In this document: positions 24,804 through 37,148 of the stretch, one piece after another | How positions within the stretch are numbered: the first letter of the stretch is position 1 | Layout: every line of letters begins with the position of its first letter | From: Cavia porcellus | Lineage: Eukaryota; Chordata; Mammalia; Rodentia; Caviidae | Length of the DNA: 64,000 bases | Reading direction: 5' to 3' | NCBI RefSeq assembly: GCF_034190915.1 | Contig: NW_026947507.1 | Coordinates: forward strand, 27,704,001 to 27,768,000 | The notes under the pieces: model-generated | The model's database searches: none | What the model was told of the DNA's origin: nothing | What the model saw: the letters and a program-made list of their open reading frames with translations, nothing else | Position numbers and translations under genes: made by a program

Positions 24804-27264
24804 GTTTGTTGGCATTGATTAATATTACTCCATCAGCTAGCAGTTGCCAAAGCCACTGCAAGATAGGATGCATTAGATTGTCTAACATCAAAAAATTAAC
24901 TGACTTTTGGTGTAGAGAGCCAATATTCAATGTTCTGTCACTCTAACTACCTGAATAATGTAATCCTTGAGCCCTGTAGGCAATGTAATTGAACTTGACT
25001 CTTTTTACTCTCTCTTCTCAATCCCACCGAGACTGTGTTTCAATCTGTCAAACCCTGTATCACTTTCATACAACATTCTTTTACTGTTTGTATCTTGAAT
25101 TTGACTCTTGTTCTCTGGGGATCTGAATGAAACTGCCAGAAGTCTTTTCCTTGTCACCTTTAACAACCATCAGGAAGATGGAACTATATCTGTCTATGAT
25201 AGGTTTGAGTTTTCACCTGACAAAGCACAGGCACTGAAAGATACTTTCAATTTACAAGTACTATATTGACTGGGACCCTGAATCAATCTGTTTCAACTAT
25301 TTATGATCACAGACAGGGGGAATTTTCCACTTTGTGAAAGGATCTGGAGATTTTTTGTTTTCATCACTAGCCATCCATGTGGAGATGTTAATAAAAGGAA
25401 ATTAGAAAATGACAGGTAAAATTGAATCTTTTCTTTATTCTTAATACATACCAACTTCAAACTTACTTTCATTCAGTTTGCTGCTTTGCGATGCTGTAAT
25501 TAGAATTTTATGTTATTTAAGTTTAGCCAGCCACACGTTTATAATTTGGAATAATATTAGCTATTCATTTAGTATTTAATGTGCATGAAGCATTGTTCTT
25601 GCTGTTACATATACAAAGATGTTTTTCACCCTTATAATTAATCCAATGAAGGAAACATTATTATTATTACCCCCATTTAACATATTCAAAATATACAACC
25701 AGAAGAAAATTACCCATCTGTTTATATTGTTATTCCAATTCCAGCTCCCAGGATTCATTTTCAGGATATAAGCAATATAAAGGAATAAGTTATAACTGAG
25801 GTAACAAGAAAGAGAAGCTATCTCACCATGAAGTCAAGTTTTAGATACCAAAATAGAGCGACAATACTCTTTAGAAATGACAGTGTAGCAAATTGTAATT
25901 GGTAAAGTGACTGAAATAACGTCTAAGCCATGGTTGATATTTTATTCAACAGACTTCGGTGAGACAGTCATACTCCTGTGGCACCTTCACGTTCTAAGTA
26001 ACTCCCTCTGCGGCGAGGGGTAACTCCAAACCCTAACATCTACCCAAGTGCAGCCCTATGTTGCTTCTTCTCTGTCTCTGAGTGAGACAAAGCCACCACC
26101 CACGAGTCACTATAGAGAAAAGAGAGGGATACTCTAAGGGGGCATCTGAGGGTCTTTGTTTCTAGTGTAGACTCCCATCTGGGGCAGAACCATCACAGAG
26201 TCATGAAACTTGTACTATGGAAGAGGAAAAATCAAAAGTATTCTTCACTTCTCACATATACAGCAGGTTTGCCTCTGGTTGCATCTTTAGGGTACATTTT
26301 GAAAATGAGATATTATCAGATGTTCAACAGACTACTATAAGGGATACTGAAAAAAATAAAAAGCCAATGTTCCATAAGTATTACTATTTGTTAGATTTTA
26401 TGGTCCATATTTTATAAAAATGATATAGTTAAATTTTGATTTGTCTTCAATTATATGCTTTTAAAATCACACTCTTAAGTGAGATATGCAATAATACATT
26501 CAGTATCATTGTATTTAGGTGTGGTGAAGAACCTAAGATATAAATCAGTCATATTTTTCCAAAAACAACACAAAGAAAGAAGTAATTTCTAACCCTAATT
26601 TCCAGTACTGTTGTTTTCAATGAAACAGTACCTTTCTGTTTTGCAGCTAGATGAAAAACAGTGAGTGTCACTGCTGTGGTGACAATCATATGTTATATCT
26701 TAGCGGACTGTAAGAGCCTATTATTCTGGCCTGTAAGCAGTCACCTGCCACGTGGTGAATAGCTGGTGGACAGTGTTTCATAGCAAGAAGCTGTGCTGAC
26801 TTCTGGGGCCTGAAAGTAAGCTGGAGCCTTTATTTACAGAGCCACAATGAACAAATTTTGCCAAACAACACAGGGGAGCTTGGAATTGGATTATTTCCTA
26901 TTTGAACCTCCAGAAGAAAATGTAGCCCACCCCAACACCCTGTACTTTCCAGAGACGGAACGAAGAGGCCTGCTGTTTCGGGGAACTGTAAGATAATGAA
27001 TGTGGGTTGTTTTGAGTCACTCAATTTGTGGTAATTTGTTACATAGAAATATAAGTGATACACACAGATTTTGGAAAATATATGTATCAAGTGTGAAATT
27101 GTATTTGATACTGAGTTTATATGTGTGTATCTGTATTTTGCCAAAATCTGTTTCCCTTTCTTTTTATGTTAAGATTAGAGAACCAAAAAGGAGAAATTGT
27201 TTAATCAAATACTCTGATCAAACCAAAGGCAAAGGCACACTAATGAACAAGTGGGATGGATTTG
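24804..27264. other. Right-arm-only 2.46 kb segment
   Basis: Absent from the left arm, whose flanks join at about 12096 (CAGAGCTGATGATAAAA). It includes an MaLR-type LTR (about 26700-27066) and otherwise unassigned old DNA. Its old content and the 2-4 bases shared at the break suggest a deletion in the left arm rather than a new insertion here. No gene recognised. Confidence 0.6.
26700..27066 (+). mobile_element. MaLR (MLT1-like) LTR relic
   Basis: Ends with ATAATGAATGTGGGTTGTTT, then GTGGTAATTTGTTACATAGA, close to the conserved 3' end of mammalian MLT1-class LTRs (AAGCCACTAAGTTTGTGGTAATTTGTTACA type). Start is uncertain. Confidence 0.6.
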
Positions 27265-28028
27265 AGCTCTGTTGTCCAAGAGTTAATATTTTTATGCACG
27301 AGTCTCCACATCAGCAATGATCTGCTTTCCACACACCCTTCACACGCTGATGGCTGACTAAGATCTAAGGAATATTGTGATCACAAATGCCAGGTGCCTT
27401 GATCACAGCTATGAAACATTTCATTAAGGTCTAAAGTGAAAACAAACAGCATTTCTGTATCACTCAAGAAAATAAATGAGAAAAGCAATATCCTGAATAT
27501 TTTGCTCATGTCTTTTTAAAAATTTTTATAGTACTCAGTGTTTCATGCACTATATTTCATTTCAAGGTTTCAGACTCACTAAAAATAACATTACCTGCTG
27601 ATAATTTTCACAAATTTACAAATATTTCTGGTAAAATTGGAATTGGTATTCATCTTGATTTTCTATTTTGAGCTCATCTCTTCATTTTTTAAGGGTACAT
27701 ATGTATTTTAAATTAGTGTATGAATTATAATTCCAAAAAGTATATTGAATTTATCATTTATGTTTGTTACACTTTATGATCCTGTATAAGTTTAACTTTT
27801 ATGGATGTGCTCTTGAGGAAAGTGTTTAGTTTTTAAATTATTTGATTGAAGGATCTACTGGCATTTCAAATTTATTACCTTTTAAAACTTTATCCTATAA
27901 TAACTGAAAAAGTTTTCTTGCTACTAACTCTTTTGTACACTTACTATATTTTGTTTATAAAAATGCTAATACATACTCTTTGCAATTCTTACACTTTCCT
28001 GGTGAATAAAGTTCTTTATTTTTCCTAT
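27265..28028. other. Arm DNA, unassigned
   Basis: Reverse complement of 11884-12095 and 10563-11119, joined without the left-arm-only segment. AT-rich; no gene recognised. Confidence 0.6.
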
Positions 28029-28128
28029 TTCATCCGTTTATTTATTTATTTATTTATTTAGGTGCTGGGGATCCAACCCACGGCTTCAGCTTAGGCAAGT
28101 GCTCTGTCACTTAATTACATCTCAAAAC
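28029..28128 (-). mobile_element. tRNA-derived SINE, right-arm copy
   Basis: (TTTA)n tail complement, then GGTGCTGGGGATCCAACCCA and AGTGCTCTGTCACTTAATTA; the counterpart of 10478-10562. Confidence 0.8.
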
Positions 28129-28480
28129 TTTTTACTTACAAACTTTCTGTATCATTAAGTTTTAATTTTATTTCATAAGAATAATATACATCGTATGGCT
28201 TCTTTTCATCCATCTTAATATTTTCTTTTATATGGTAAATCTGTGATTGTGAATGTTAGACTCATTTTTGAAAACTTATTCTGCATTTTTTCTGCTTCTT
28301 ATTTTGTGAAATTTATTTTTTCTTCTCTCCCCTTTGTTCTGTTTGAGGTACAGAATTGAAATTTTTCTTTCTTAACTCTCTCTTTTATTTTTGAGGTTCA
28401 GAGTTGAAATTTTTCTTCCTAAACTATTTCTTTTTTAACTATTCTAATATCTAATTTTGAAATTGTATTACTAATCTTAA
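28129..28480. other. Arm DNA, AT-rich, unassigned
   Basis: Reverse complement of about 10106-10477. Confidence 0.6.
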
Positions 28481-29919
28481 AAATTTAATTTAATTTTTTT
28501 TTTGAAAGAGAAAAAAAGAAAAGTGATGATACAAAATTTTCAACAAGATACTAGGAGAGTAACAATGGTTAATCCACTCCATATTGTTATCAAAGTAGTT
28601 GCTCAGATTACAAACTGTAGGCACGAAAAATGGATCAAAAAATAAGCAAAAACTTTTCCTTTCAATGAACTAGTAGAAATTAGTAGTATAACTGTCTTAG
28701 TTATCTTATTTATGCACACACACAGACGCTCATAAGCATTTTTTCCTTTTTTTTCTTTTCTGCTTTCCCACAACTCAATTTCTCTTTCCTTTTGGACACT
28801 TTCTTCCAAATTCACACTATCTCTTGTACAGTTTGGATCTTATTTAGTCTTTCAATTTCCTACAACAGGGTACAATACAATGTTTATACATGCGAGTCTG
28901 ACTTATTTCATTTATGAATATCGTTTCCAGTTGCATCCATTTACTTATAAAAATCTGAGGTTTATCCTTCTTTATGGCAGGTAGTACACCATTGCATAAA
29001 AATACCTCCTTTCCTTTATCCATTCCTCAGTTGGATGGGCTTTTGCGTTGATTCCAAGATTTCGCTATAAATTGTGTTGCTGTATACATGTGTGCATATA
29101 TATCGCTAAGGAATGGTGTTTTTAATTCTTCTAGGAAGATATACAAAGGGAGAATAGCTGGGTCAAGTGGGTCCTCCAATTCTAGTTTTCTGAGGAATTT
29201 CTGCCCTGATTTCCACAGTGGTTGTACCAGTCTACACTAATACTAACAGTGGAAAAAGTTTCTGCCAGCGTTTGTTATTGCTTGATTTCTTGACAGTAGC
29301 CATTATTTCTGGAGTAAGGGGGAATCTCAGTTTTGTTTTAACTTGCATCTTGCAAATAACCAATGATACTGGACATTTTGTCATATATTTATTTGCTGTT
29401 TGTATTTCTTCATCTGCGAACAGTATATTTGTGTCAGATGCTCATTTTTTGATTGGGACTTTGAGTGACATTTGGCTAAAATTTTTTTCCACTATGTGGG
29501 TTATCTTTTCACTCTGTTGGTATTTCTTTTGATGTATAATTTTTTAATAAGATGAGGTTACAGTTGTTGATTTTTTTGAGATATTTCCTTTGTAGTTTTG
29601 TTCAAGAACTCTCTGGCTGCACCTATGTCCTCAAGGTTTCCACCCACTTTCTTTTCCACAGATTTAGTGCTTCTGTTTTAATATTTAGATTTTGATCTGT
29701 TTTAATCTTAGTTTTGTGCATGGTAATAGATGAGTCTAGTTTTAGTCTTTGGCATATAGAGAGCCTGTTTTCCAGCACCATTTGTTAAAGAGTCTGTATT
29801 TCTCCCAGTGGACATGTTCAGCCCCTTTGTCAAAGGTAAGGTGGCTATGTTCGCAATTGTGTGTGCATCTTCTAATGCGTTCCTCTGATCTCCAAGACCC
29901 TTCCTGCCTGCCTGCCTGC

Positions 29920-29963
29920 TTGCATTCCTTCTTTCCCACTCTTTCTTTCTCTTTCTTTCCCAC

Positions 29964-30026
<63 letters not shown>

Positions 30027-30170
30027 CTCTTTCTTTCTTTCTCTTTCTTTCTTTCTTTCTTTCTTCCTTCCTTCCTTCCTTCCTTCCTTTCTTTCTTTCT
30101 CCTTCCTTCCTTCCTTCCTTCCTTCCTTCCTTCCTTCCTTCCTTCCTTCTTTCCTTCCTTCTTTCTTGTT
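29920..30170 (-). repeat. TTCC/TTTC tract (purine on minus), right arm
   Basis: Mirror of 8343-8746, about 150 bases shorter. Confidence 0.97.
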
Positions 30171-30928
30171 TTGCCAGTACCATTTTGCTTTTATCATAGT
30201 AACTTTGTCATATTCCAATCCAAAGATTGTGATGTCTCCTGCCTTCTTTCATTGCCTACGATTGCCTTTGCTATTCTAGGTCTCTTCTGTTTCCAAATGA
30301 ATTTTGGGAATGTTTTCTCTATTTCTATGAGGTATGCTAATGGAATTTGGATTGGAATTACATTAAACCTTTATAACAATTTTGGGAGTATGCTCATTAT
30401 TACAATGTTGGTTTTTCCTTTACATAAACAAGGGCTTTTCATTTTCTGACATCCTATTCAATCTGCTTTTTCACCATATCATAGTTTTCAGCATACAGAT
30501 ATTTTACTTCCATTGTTAGATTGATTTCAAAGTATTTCATTTTCCTGGATGCTATTGTGAGAGGAGATGTGGTTTCTCAATTTCTCTTTCAGTGTGTTTG
30601 TTCTCTATACAGGAATGTTATTGATTTTTAAGTGCTGACTCTGTTTCTAGTTATGTTACTGAATTTGGTTATTAAAACTAGAAGTTTTTTGGTGGAGTTT
30701 TTGGGCTTTTCCATGTAGAGAAATTGTCATCTGAGAATAATGATAATTTAAGTTCTTCCTTCCTTTCTTATTTATCTTTTATTTATATTTCTTGTGTAAT
30801 TTTATTGGCTAATGTTTCCAGAACTATACTAAACAGGAGTGCTGATAGTGGATGTTCTTGTCCTGTTCCTGATGTTAGGATGAAAACTTTCAGTTTTCCT
30901 TTCAGTATCATGTTGGCTGTGGTGTGTC

Positions 30929-30934
30929 ATAAAT
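30929..30934 (+). repeat. 6-bp target-site duplication of solo LTR (left)
   Basis: ATAAAT, repeated at 31375-31380. The empty site survives in the left arm at 7579-7584 (ATTTAT on the plus strand). Confidence 0.9.
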
Positions 30935-31374
30935 TGTTGGGAGCCGCGGCCCAGCCCGGTCGTTTTACTTGGCGGACGTTAGGCCTGTAGGAAAGAGCAA
31001 AGCCTGAGCTAGATTACCCCTCCCATCGAGTGAGCCAAAATGGCGCCTGCTTCCTGCCCCCTGATTGCCCTGGCAACGTAAACAACCGCTCTGTAAGATA
31101 GTCTGCCTAGCAACAACTGATGTTAGCCAATCAGCCCGCATCGCGCGCTTTGAACTGATTGGCCACTGTTACCCTATAAAAGTAAATGCCTCTCCCGCCA
31201 CGAGGGAGAAGCACAAAGAAAGCACAGAGAGAGATAGAGAAAGTCCACCGGCGAAAAAGGGCTGGTGACAGAGAGGAGGCCTCGCGGGGCCCACGCGGAG
31301 ACAAATAAAGGCAAGGTTGCACACCGCCAGACTTTGTCGTGTGTCTTTCCTGCCGGCCGGGAGCGACCCCGACA
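30935..31374 (+). mobile_element. IAP-like (class II ERV) solo LTR
   Basis: A 440-bp LTR with TGTTGGGAGCCGCGGCCC at the start and CCCCGACA at the end. Inside: a YY1-type CCAAAATGGCGCC near 31036, CCAAT at 31127 and an inverted CCAAT near 31158, TATAAAA at 31175-31181 and AATAAA at 31304-31309. A perfect 6-bp target duplication and the empty site in the other arm show a clean insertion, later reduced by LTR-LTR recombination. The TGTTGGGAGCCGC start is characteristic of rodent IAP LTRs. It keeps many CpGs, consistent with young age. Orientation is opposite to the L1-A copy that it interrupts. Confidence 0.9.
31175..31181 (+). promoter_or_regulatory. TATA box of the IAP-like solo LTR
   Basis: TATAAAA, downstream of two CCAAT elements and about 125 bases before AATAAA; this would mark the U3/R boundary near 31205. 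Confidence 0.7.
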
Positions 31375-31380
31375 ATAAAT
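31375..31380 (+). repeat. 6-bp target-site duplication of solo LTR (right)
   Basis: ATAAAT, identical to 30929-30934. Confidence 0.9.
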
Positions 31381-31907
31381 GGCTTCTATCAGATTGAGGA
31401 AAATACCATCTACTCAAATTTTATGTAGGGGTATTATAATGAATGAGCATTGTACTTTGAGAAAGATTTTTTCCACATACATTGACATGATGGTGTGATT
31501 TTTGTCTTTTCCAGTGTTTATGAAATTTTTGTGACTTTTTTGCCATTAATTTCCATTTTCATTGCACTATTGTCAGATAATATGAATGGGATAATTTCAG
31601 TTCTTTTGCATTTATTGAAGCATGTTCTGTGGGCTAAATGTGATTGGATTTAGAGAACATTTCACGTATAGCTGAGAAGAATGTGTGTTCTGATGTTGTT
31701 GGGTGGAACAGTGTATAATAATCTGCTAAGTCCATTTTTTCCAGGTTTGGTTTAGTTTTGATATGTTTTCACTGATTTTTTGTGTAGTTGATCTATGTCT
31801 TTGTCATAATGGAGTGTTAATATCCTCCATTATTTTCATATTATTGCTTATTTTTTCTATACATTAATATTTGTCTTATATAGCTGGGTGCTCTCTTATT
31901 TGATATA

Positions 31908-31914
31908 TACACAC

Positions 31915-31964
<50 letters not shown>

Positions 31965-31973
31965 GTATATATC
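31908..31973 (+). repeat. (TA)n microsatellite, right-arm partner of (AC)n
   Basis: TA run with GT interruptions at the place where the left arm has (AC)n at 7007-7050. Confidence 0.95.
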
Positions 31974-34573
31974 ATTATTTTCTCTTCTTCTTGAAGTTTT
32001 CCCTAACAAGTATGTTGTGACCTTCTTTATCTCTTTTAATAATTCTTTGACTGAAGCTCACATTGTCTACAAACATTAGCTACCCTACTTTTTGTGGGTT
32101 TCTTTTGCATCGAGTATTGTTTTTCATCTTTTGACTTTCAGTCTATACATTTCTTTTTAAGTTAGAAGTGTTTCTTGTATACAACATATTGTTGGTTCTT
32201 GTTTCTTGATCCATTCTGCCAGTCTGTGACTTTTAATTTGTGTATTAAGGTAATTACACTAATTATTATAATTGCGATGTATTGGCTTATCTTTGTCATG
32301 TCATTTTCCTGGTTGGCTCCCTGCAATTCCACATCTGTTTAATTGCTTTATCTGCGTAGTGGTTTCTTTCTCTTGCTGATCATGAAATCAGGTTCATTAT
32401 TGCTCCTGCCTAGAATATCTCGGTATTCTTTGTAGAGTTGTTTTGGTGGTCATGAAGTTTTTCAGTTGTTCATTGTTATGAAAGTATCTTGTTGCTCCAT
32501 TTAGTTTGAAAGATAGCTTTTCAGTGTTCATCAATCTGTCTTGGAAGTTGTTTTATTTCAATATTTGAAATACTTCCCTCCAATCTCTTCTTAATAAGAA
32601 GGTTTGTGTTGTGAAATCTGCTGTGATTCTCATGGACTTTCCTTATAAGTGGTTTGTTTCTTTACTCTAATAGCTTTTAGTATTCTTTCATTTTGTTGAA
32701 TTTCTGGAAACTTGATTATTATTTACCTTGATGTAGTTTATTTTGGTCATGACTATTTGGGATTCTGCACAACTCATTTATTTTTGTGTCAGATTCTTTG
32801 TCCATGCTTGGGAAGTTTTTTTGCCATTATTTTTGTGAGCTGTTGTTTTGGATGGAACTTGTACTGTCTCCAGCTTTCTCGTGGACTCCTATCAATCTTA
32901 TGTTATTCTTATTTGCTTCATCTAGTAGCTGTTGCATTGATTTTTAATGATCTCTTGCTATTATTTTATTTTAAAGAGATTAAGATAAAAGAGGACATAA
33001 CAAATTAGATCAGAACAGAACAATTTAAGCAACACAGTATTTACCAAAGGACAACCCGATATATCAGTAGCTACAATAATGTCTCCTTCCTTGAAATAGT
33101 TGAGTATACCTTCATACACAATAGTATCAAACATATAAAAATAGAATAAAATCATTAAAGAGAATGAAAACATTACAGGGCATTCAGAATCAAATCGTGG
33201 AAAATGAAAAATGGTTACTATACTATCTAGATCTAAGAGGTATGTTGATGGTATTTTCATTGGGATTGCATTGTGTCTGTATAACACTTTTGGGAGAATG
33301 ATCATTTTCACAATATTTATTCTCCCTATCCATGAACAAGGGAAGTCTTTTCATTTTATGAGATCCTCTTTGATTTCTTTTTCCAGGGTATTATAATTTT
33401 CCCTGTATAGATCTTTTACTTCTTTTGTGAGATTAATTCCTAAGTATTTCATTTTTTGGATGCTAGTGTGATGGGTGTGCCTTCTTATTTCTCTCTCTGT
33501 GATTTTGTTGTTAGTGTATAAGAATGTTATTGACCTTTGAGTATTGATTTTGTATCCAGCTACATTGCTGAATTTATTTATTACATCTAGGAGACTTTAA
33601 ATAGAGTGTTGGGGTCTTCTATGTAGAGAATCACGTCATCTGCAAACAATGATAATTTAACTTCCTCTTTTCCTACCTTTGCCCATTTATTCCTCACTCT
33701 TGTCTAATTGCTCTGGCTAGTATTTCCAGTACTGTGTTGAATAGGTTGTGATAAGGGACATCCTTGTCTTGTGCCTGATTTTTAGGTAAAAGCATTCAGT
33801 TTTTGGCCATTTAATATGAGGTTGGCTGTTGGTTGTCATGGATGGCCTTTATCATATTGAGGTAAAGACCATCCATTCCAATTTTCTGTAAGGTTCTTAT
33901 CATGAATGAGTGTTGGAACTTATCAAAAGATTTTTATTCATCTATAGAAATGATCATGTGATTCTTACTTTTGGCTTTATTGATATGGTGGATTACATTT
34001 ATTGATTTATGTATGTTGAACCGTGCCTGAATGCCTCCCACTTGGTCATGGTGTATAATCTTCTTGATGATTTGCTGCATCCTGTTTGGTAATATTTTAT
34101 TGAGGATTTTTTTTTCATCTGTGTTCATTAGGGAGATTGACCTGTAGTTGTCATTTTTAGTTAAGTCTTTCTCAGGCTTTGGTACTAGAGTAATATTTGC
34201 TTCCAGGAATGACTTATGAAGAATTGTTTCCCTTTTGATTTCATTGAAGAGTGTGAGGAGTGTTGGCATTAAGTATTCTTTATATTTGTTGTAGAATTTG
34301 CAGAGAATCTGTCTGGGCCTGGGCTCTGCTTTGTTGGTAAGGACTTAATTACTTTTTCAATTTCATTAACAGAAGTTATGTTATTCAGAAGTTTTACATC
34401 CTTTTGACATAGCTTTGGTGCTTCATTTGTTTCTAGGAATCTGTTCATTTCTTCTGTGTTATTGAGCCTATGAGAGTAGAGGTTTTTGAAACAGGTGTTG
34501 ATGATCTTCTGTGTTTCCACAGAGTCTGTAGTGATTGCACCTTTTTCATTCCTTATTGCATGGATTTGAGTTT

Positions 34574-34587
34574 TTCTTTCCTTTTTT
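34574..34587 (+). repeat. Target-site duplication, 3' side of HAL1-like element 2
   Basis: TTCTTTCCTTTTTT, repeated at 37866-37879. The left arm keeps the empty site at about 2837-2862. Confidence 0.75.
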
Positions 34588-34594
34588 TATTTTT

Positions 34595-34625
<31 letters not shown>

Positions 34626-34626
34626 A
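34588..34626 (-). repeat. (TAAA)n tail of HAL1-like element 2
   Basis: Seen on the plus strand as (ATTT)n directly next to the target duplication. Confidence 0.9.
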
Positions 34627-34857
34627 TTTTATTTAAGGAAAAAAGAAAAAAACAGACAAAGGGTACAAGTTATACAGAATTTCAGAAAAAATAAACAGTA
34701 GGAAATCTCTAGTTAATTACATATTGTCATCTTAGAAATAGTTGTTGAAGTTACAAAATTAAATCATATAGAGGGGACTTTCAAACAGTGAGACTGCAAA
34801 CAGTTTTGTTCAATGATCCAACAAAATTCAGTAATATGGTTATCTGTCTTATACACT

Positions 34858-34858
<1 letters not shown>

Positions 34859-34902
<44 letters not shown>
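34859..34902 (+). repeat. (TA)n microsatellite in element 2 3'UTR
   Basis: About 20 TA units. Confidence 0.95.
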
Positions 34903-34904
<2 letters not shown>

Positions 34905-36018
34905 TTTAGAGAACTTTCCTTTCCTTTGTTTTGTACAATGACAATTACACATTTTGGGTTTTATTACTCCCACAGTTCTTACTACTTTTTTTTTGAAAAA
35001 ATAAAACAAAATGTGACATACCAGGACAGAGTCAGTCAAATCAAAAGGATGGACATAATATATAATGTAAAAACAAAATACAAAGTGATCAACAATGGTT
35101 ACCATAATGCCTCTTGTTATCTTAAAAATAATTGCCTATATCATCAGTTATAATAAAATTGAACAAAACAGTAAAAAATAAGACCAATAAAACCCAAACA
35201 TTGGAGACATTAGAGGACTTCAAAAGAAGATAATAATCAACCAGAATGGGCATCACAATGAATCTTACTGTCTTCATAGTTGCCTATACTTTCAAGCTTG
35301 GTACTATCAAGCATAACAGAATAGAGGAAAATCAGTTAAAACAAGATGGTGAGAGCAATACAGAGTTTCAAATCAAGTTAATAGGAAATCAAAGTGGGTT
35401 ACTATAATATATCCTGCTATTTTTTATTTATTTTTCCCTTAATTAAAAGGATAAAAATGAAAAAGTAGATAATAAAAAGGAGATTGAGATTTTAAAAAAA
35501 GGGCATAGCAAAAATCAAAAAACAGTGCAGGTCAAAACATAGCCATTTAAGCAAAATAGTGTTTCATCACAAGATAATCTCGACATAATAGTAGTTATCA
35601 TAGTGTCTCTTCCCTTAAAATCTTTGGGTATAATTTCGTTTACTGTAGCATCAAACATATCAAGACAATGTAAAACCATTCAGGAGAATGACAGTATTAC
35701 AGGGTATTTAGAATCAACTTACAGAAAATGAACAATGGTTTCTGTATAATCTCCTTGTCTGTAAAAGTTTTTGTTTATATTATCACATATAATAAAATCC
35801 AATTAAATACAACACGTTAAAACCAATGGAGACAGAAGAACAAAAGCTTGATGGAACTTCAAAACAAGAGGATATTAAATCAGCACTACCTATTATGATG
35901 TCTTGTTTTCTCCAAAATGACTGTTCCTACCATCCAACCTTCTCTGCCTCATTTCTGTTGAGCTCTTTTTCTGTCATTAGTTGTCAGTTTGTCCTCTTCA
36001 TTTCGCTTTCTGCTCCAT

Positions 36019-37099
36019 TCATTGTGGCTGCTCTGCCACTGTTTCTGAAATCTTGGTATTTTTAACTTTTAGAATATCCTGCAGTAATCTCTGTAGAGTT
36101 GAATTGGTGGTTGCAAATTCCCCTAGTTTCTCTTTATCCTGGAAGCACCTTGTTTTTCCATCAATTTCTAGGGACAGTTGTGCAGGATATATCAATCTTG
36201 GCTGGAGGTTATTATCTTTCAAAGCTTGAATTATTTCCCCCCACACACACTCTTCATGATTTGATGGTTTGTGCTGAGAAGTCTGCTGTAATTCTGATGG
36301 GTGTTTCCTCATAAGTGATCTGTTTCTTGTCTTTGATGGCTTTTAATATTCTGTTCTTATATTGGATTTCTGGAATTTTGATTATTATATGCCTAGCTGT
36401 AGCTCTGTTTGGGTTGTTGGTGGCTGGGGTCCTGTATGCCTCATACATCTGAGTATCTTTACCTTTTGCAAAATTAGGGAAATTCTCCTGGATTATTTCT
36501 GTGAATAGCTTTTGTAGTTCATTTCTTTGATTCCCTACTTCTTCTTTTATGTCCTTAATTCTTAAGTTATAGACCCTCTTATCATCTTCTAGTCTTTGTA
36601 TTATTGCTGTTTGTTTCTTTGTTATTTTTAAGAAGTTTTTCATTTCATGCTCCCACCTTACAAATCTGTCCTCCAGTTCAGATAATCTATCCTTAGTTTC
36701 TTTCAAGCTGTTATGCCGGCTTTCAATAGAGTTTTTAGTTTCCTGGTAATCTCTTTGAACCTTCACATATTCTATGTTTTCTCTATTTTCTCCATCAAAC
36801 AATTCTCCCCTTTTTTTCTGCTTTTCCATTCCACCATCTGTTTTTTCTTGGGTGGTGCTTAGCAATTCTCTAACTATTGTATTTATTTCTTGCTTTATTT
36901 CATTAAATACTTCATTTTTGAACTCATCTATGAGGCTCCAGAGATACCATTTTATGTCTATAGGTGCTGTGTTTGATATTGCATGTTTTCTGTCTTCATT
37001 CTCTTTTGTATTTACCTTTCCTGCATCAATGTTCTCAGGACTGGGTACTGAGGACCCTTTCTTGTTTCTCCCTTTACCCATACTTTTTGTTCCTTCCAT
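36019..37099 (-). pseudogene. ORF1 of HAL1-like element 2, one frameshift
   Basis: A minus-strand frame from 37099 runs 281 codons to 36254; the remaining C-terminal part continues in another frame to the stop at 36019. The break sits near 36240-36250, next to a CCCCCCACACACAC run. The second Met (near 37081, MGKGRNKK) aligns with the starts of the other two elements and is the likelier start. Basic N-terminus, coiled coil (about residues 40-170), RRM-like part (RVYNLRIKDIKEE) and C-terminal domain (RHIIIKIPEIQYKNRILKAI) are all present. Expected role: RNA-binding chaperone of an ORF2-less element. Confidence 0.88.
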
Positions 37100-37128
37100 A
37101 CAAGCATATGTAGGAGGCCCAGGTTTTT

Positions 37129-37148
37129 TTTTTTTTTTTTTTTTTTTT
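37129..37148 (-). repeat. Poly(A) run (T on plus) in element 2 5'UTR
   Basis: About 20 T in a row on the plus strand, shortly before ORF1. Confidence 0.9.

Larger units (their letters stand above)
28481..32948 (-). mobile_element. L1-A right-arm copy, downstream part
   Basis: Reverse counterpart of 6031-10105: 3'UTR (28481-28976), ORF2 remains (about 28977-32260) and ORF1 C-terminal remains to about 32945. Interrupted by the solo LTR at 30935-31374. Readable pieces include the ORF2 C-terminal region (complement of 29000-29470) and the LTFDKGAEH block (complement of about 29830). No intact ORF. It keeps the same internal ORF2 deletion (about 31500) as the left arm. Confidence 0.85.

Noticed and set aside
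29742..30279. Similar long frames in the right arm
   Set aside because: Same microsatellite, reversed; no protein evidence.
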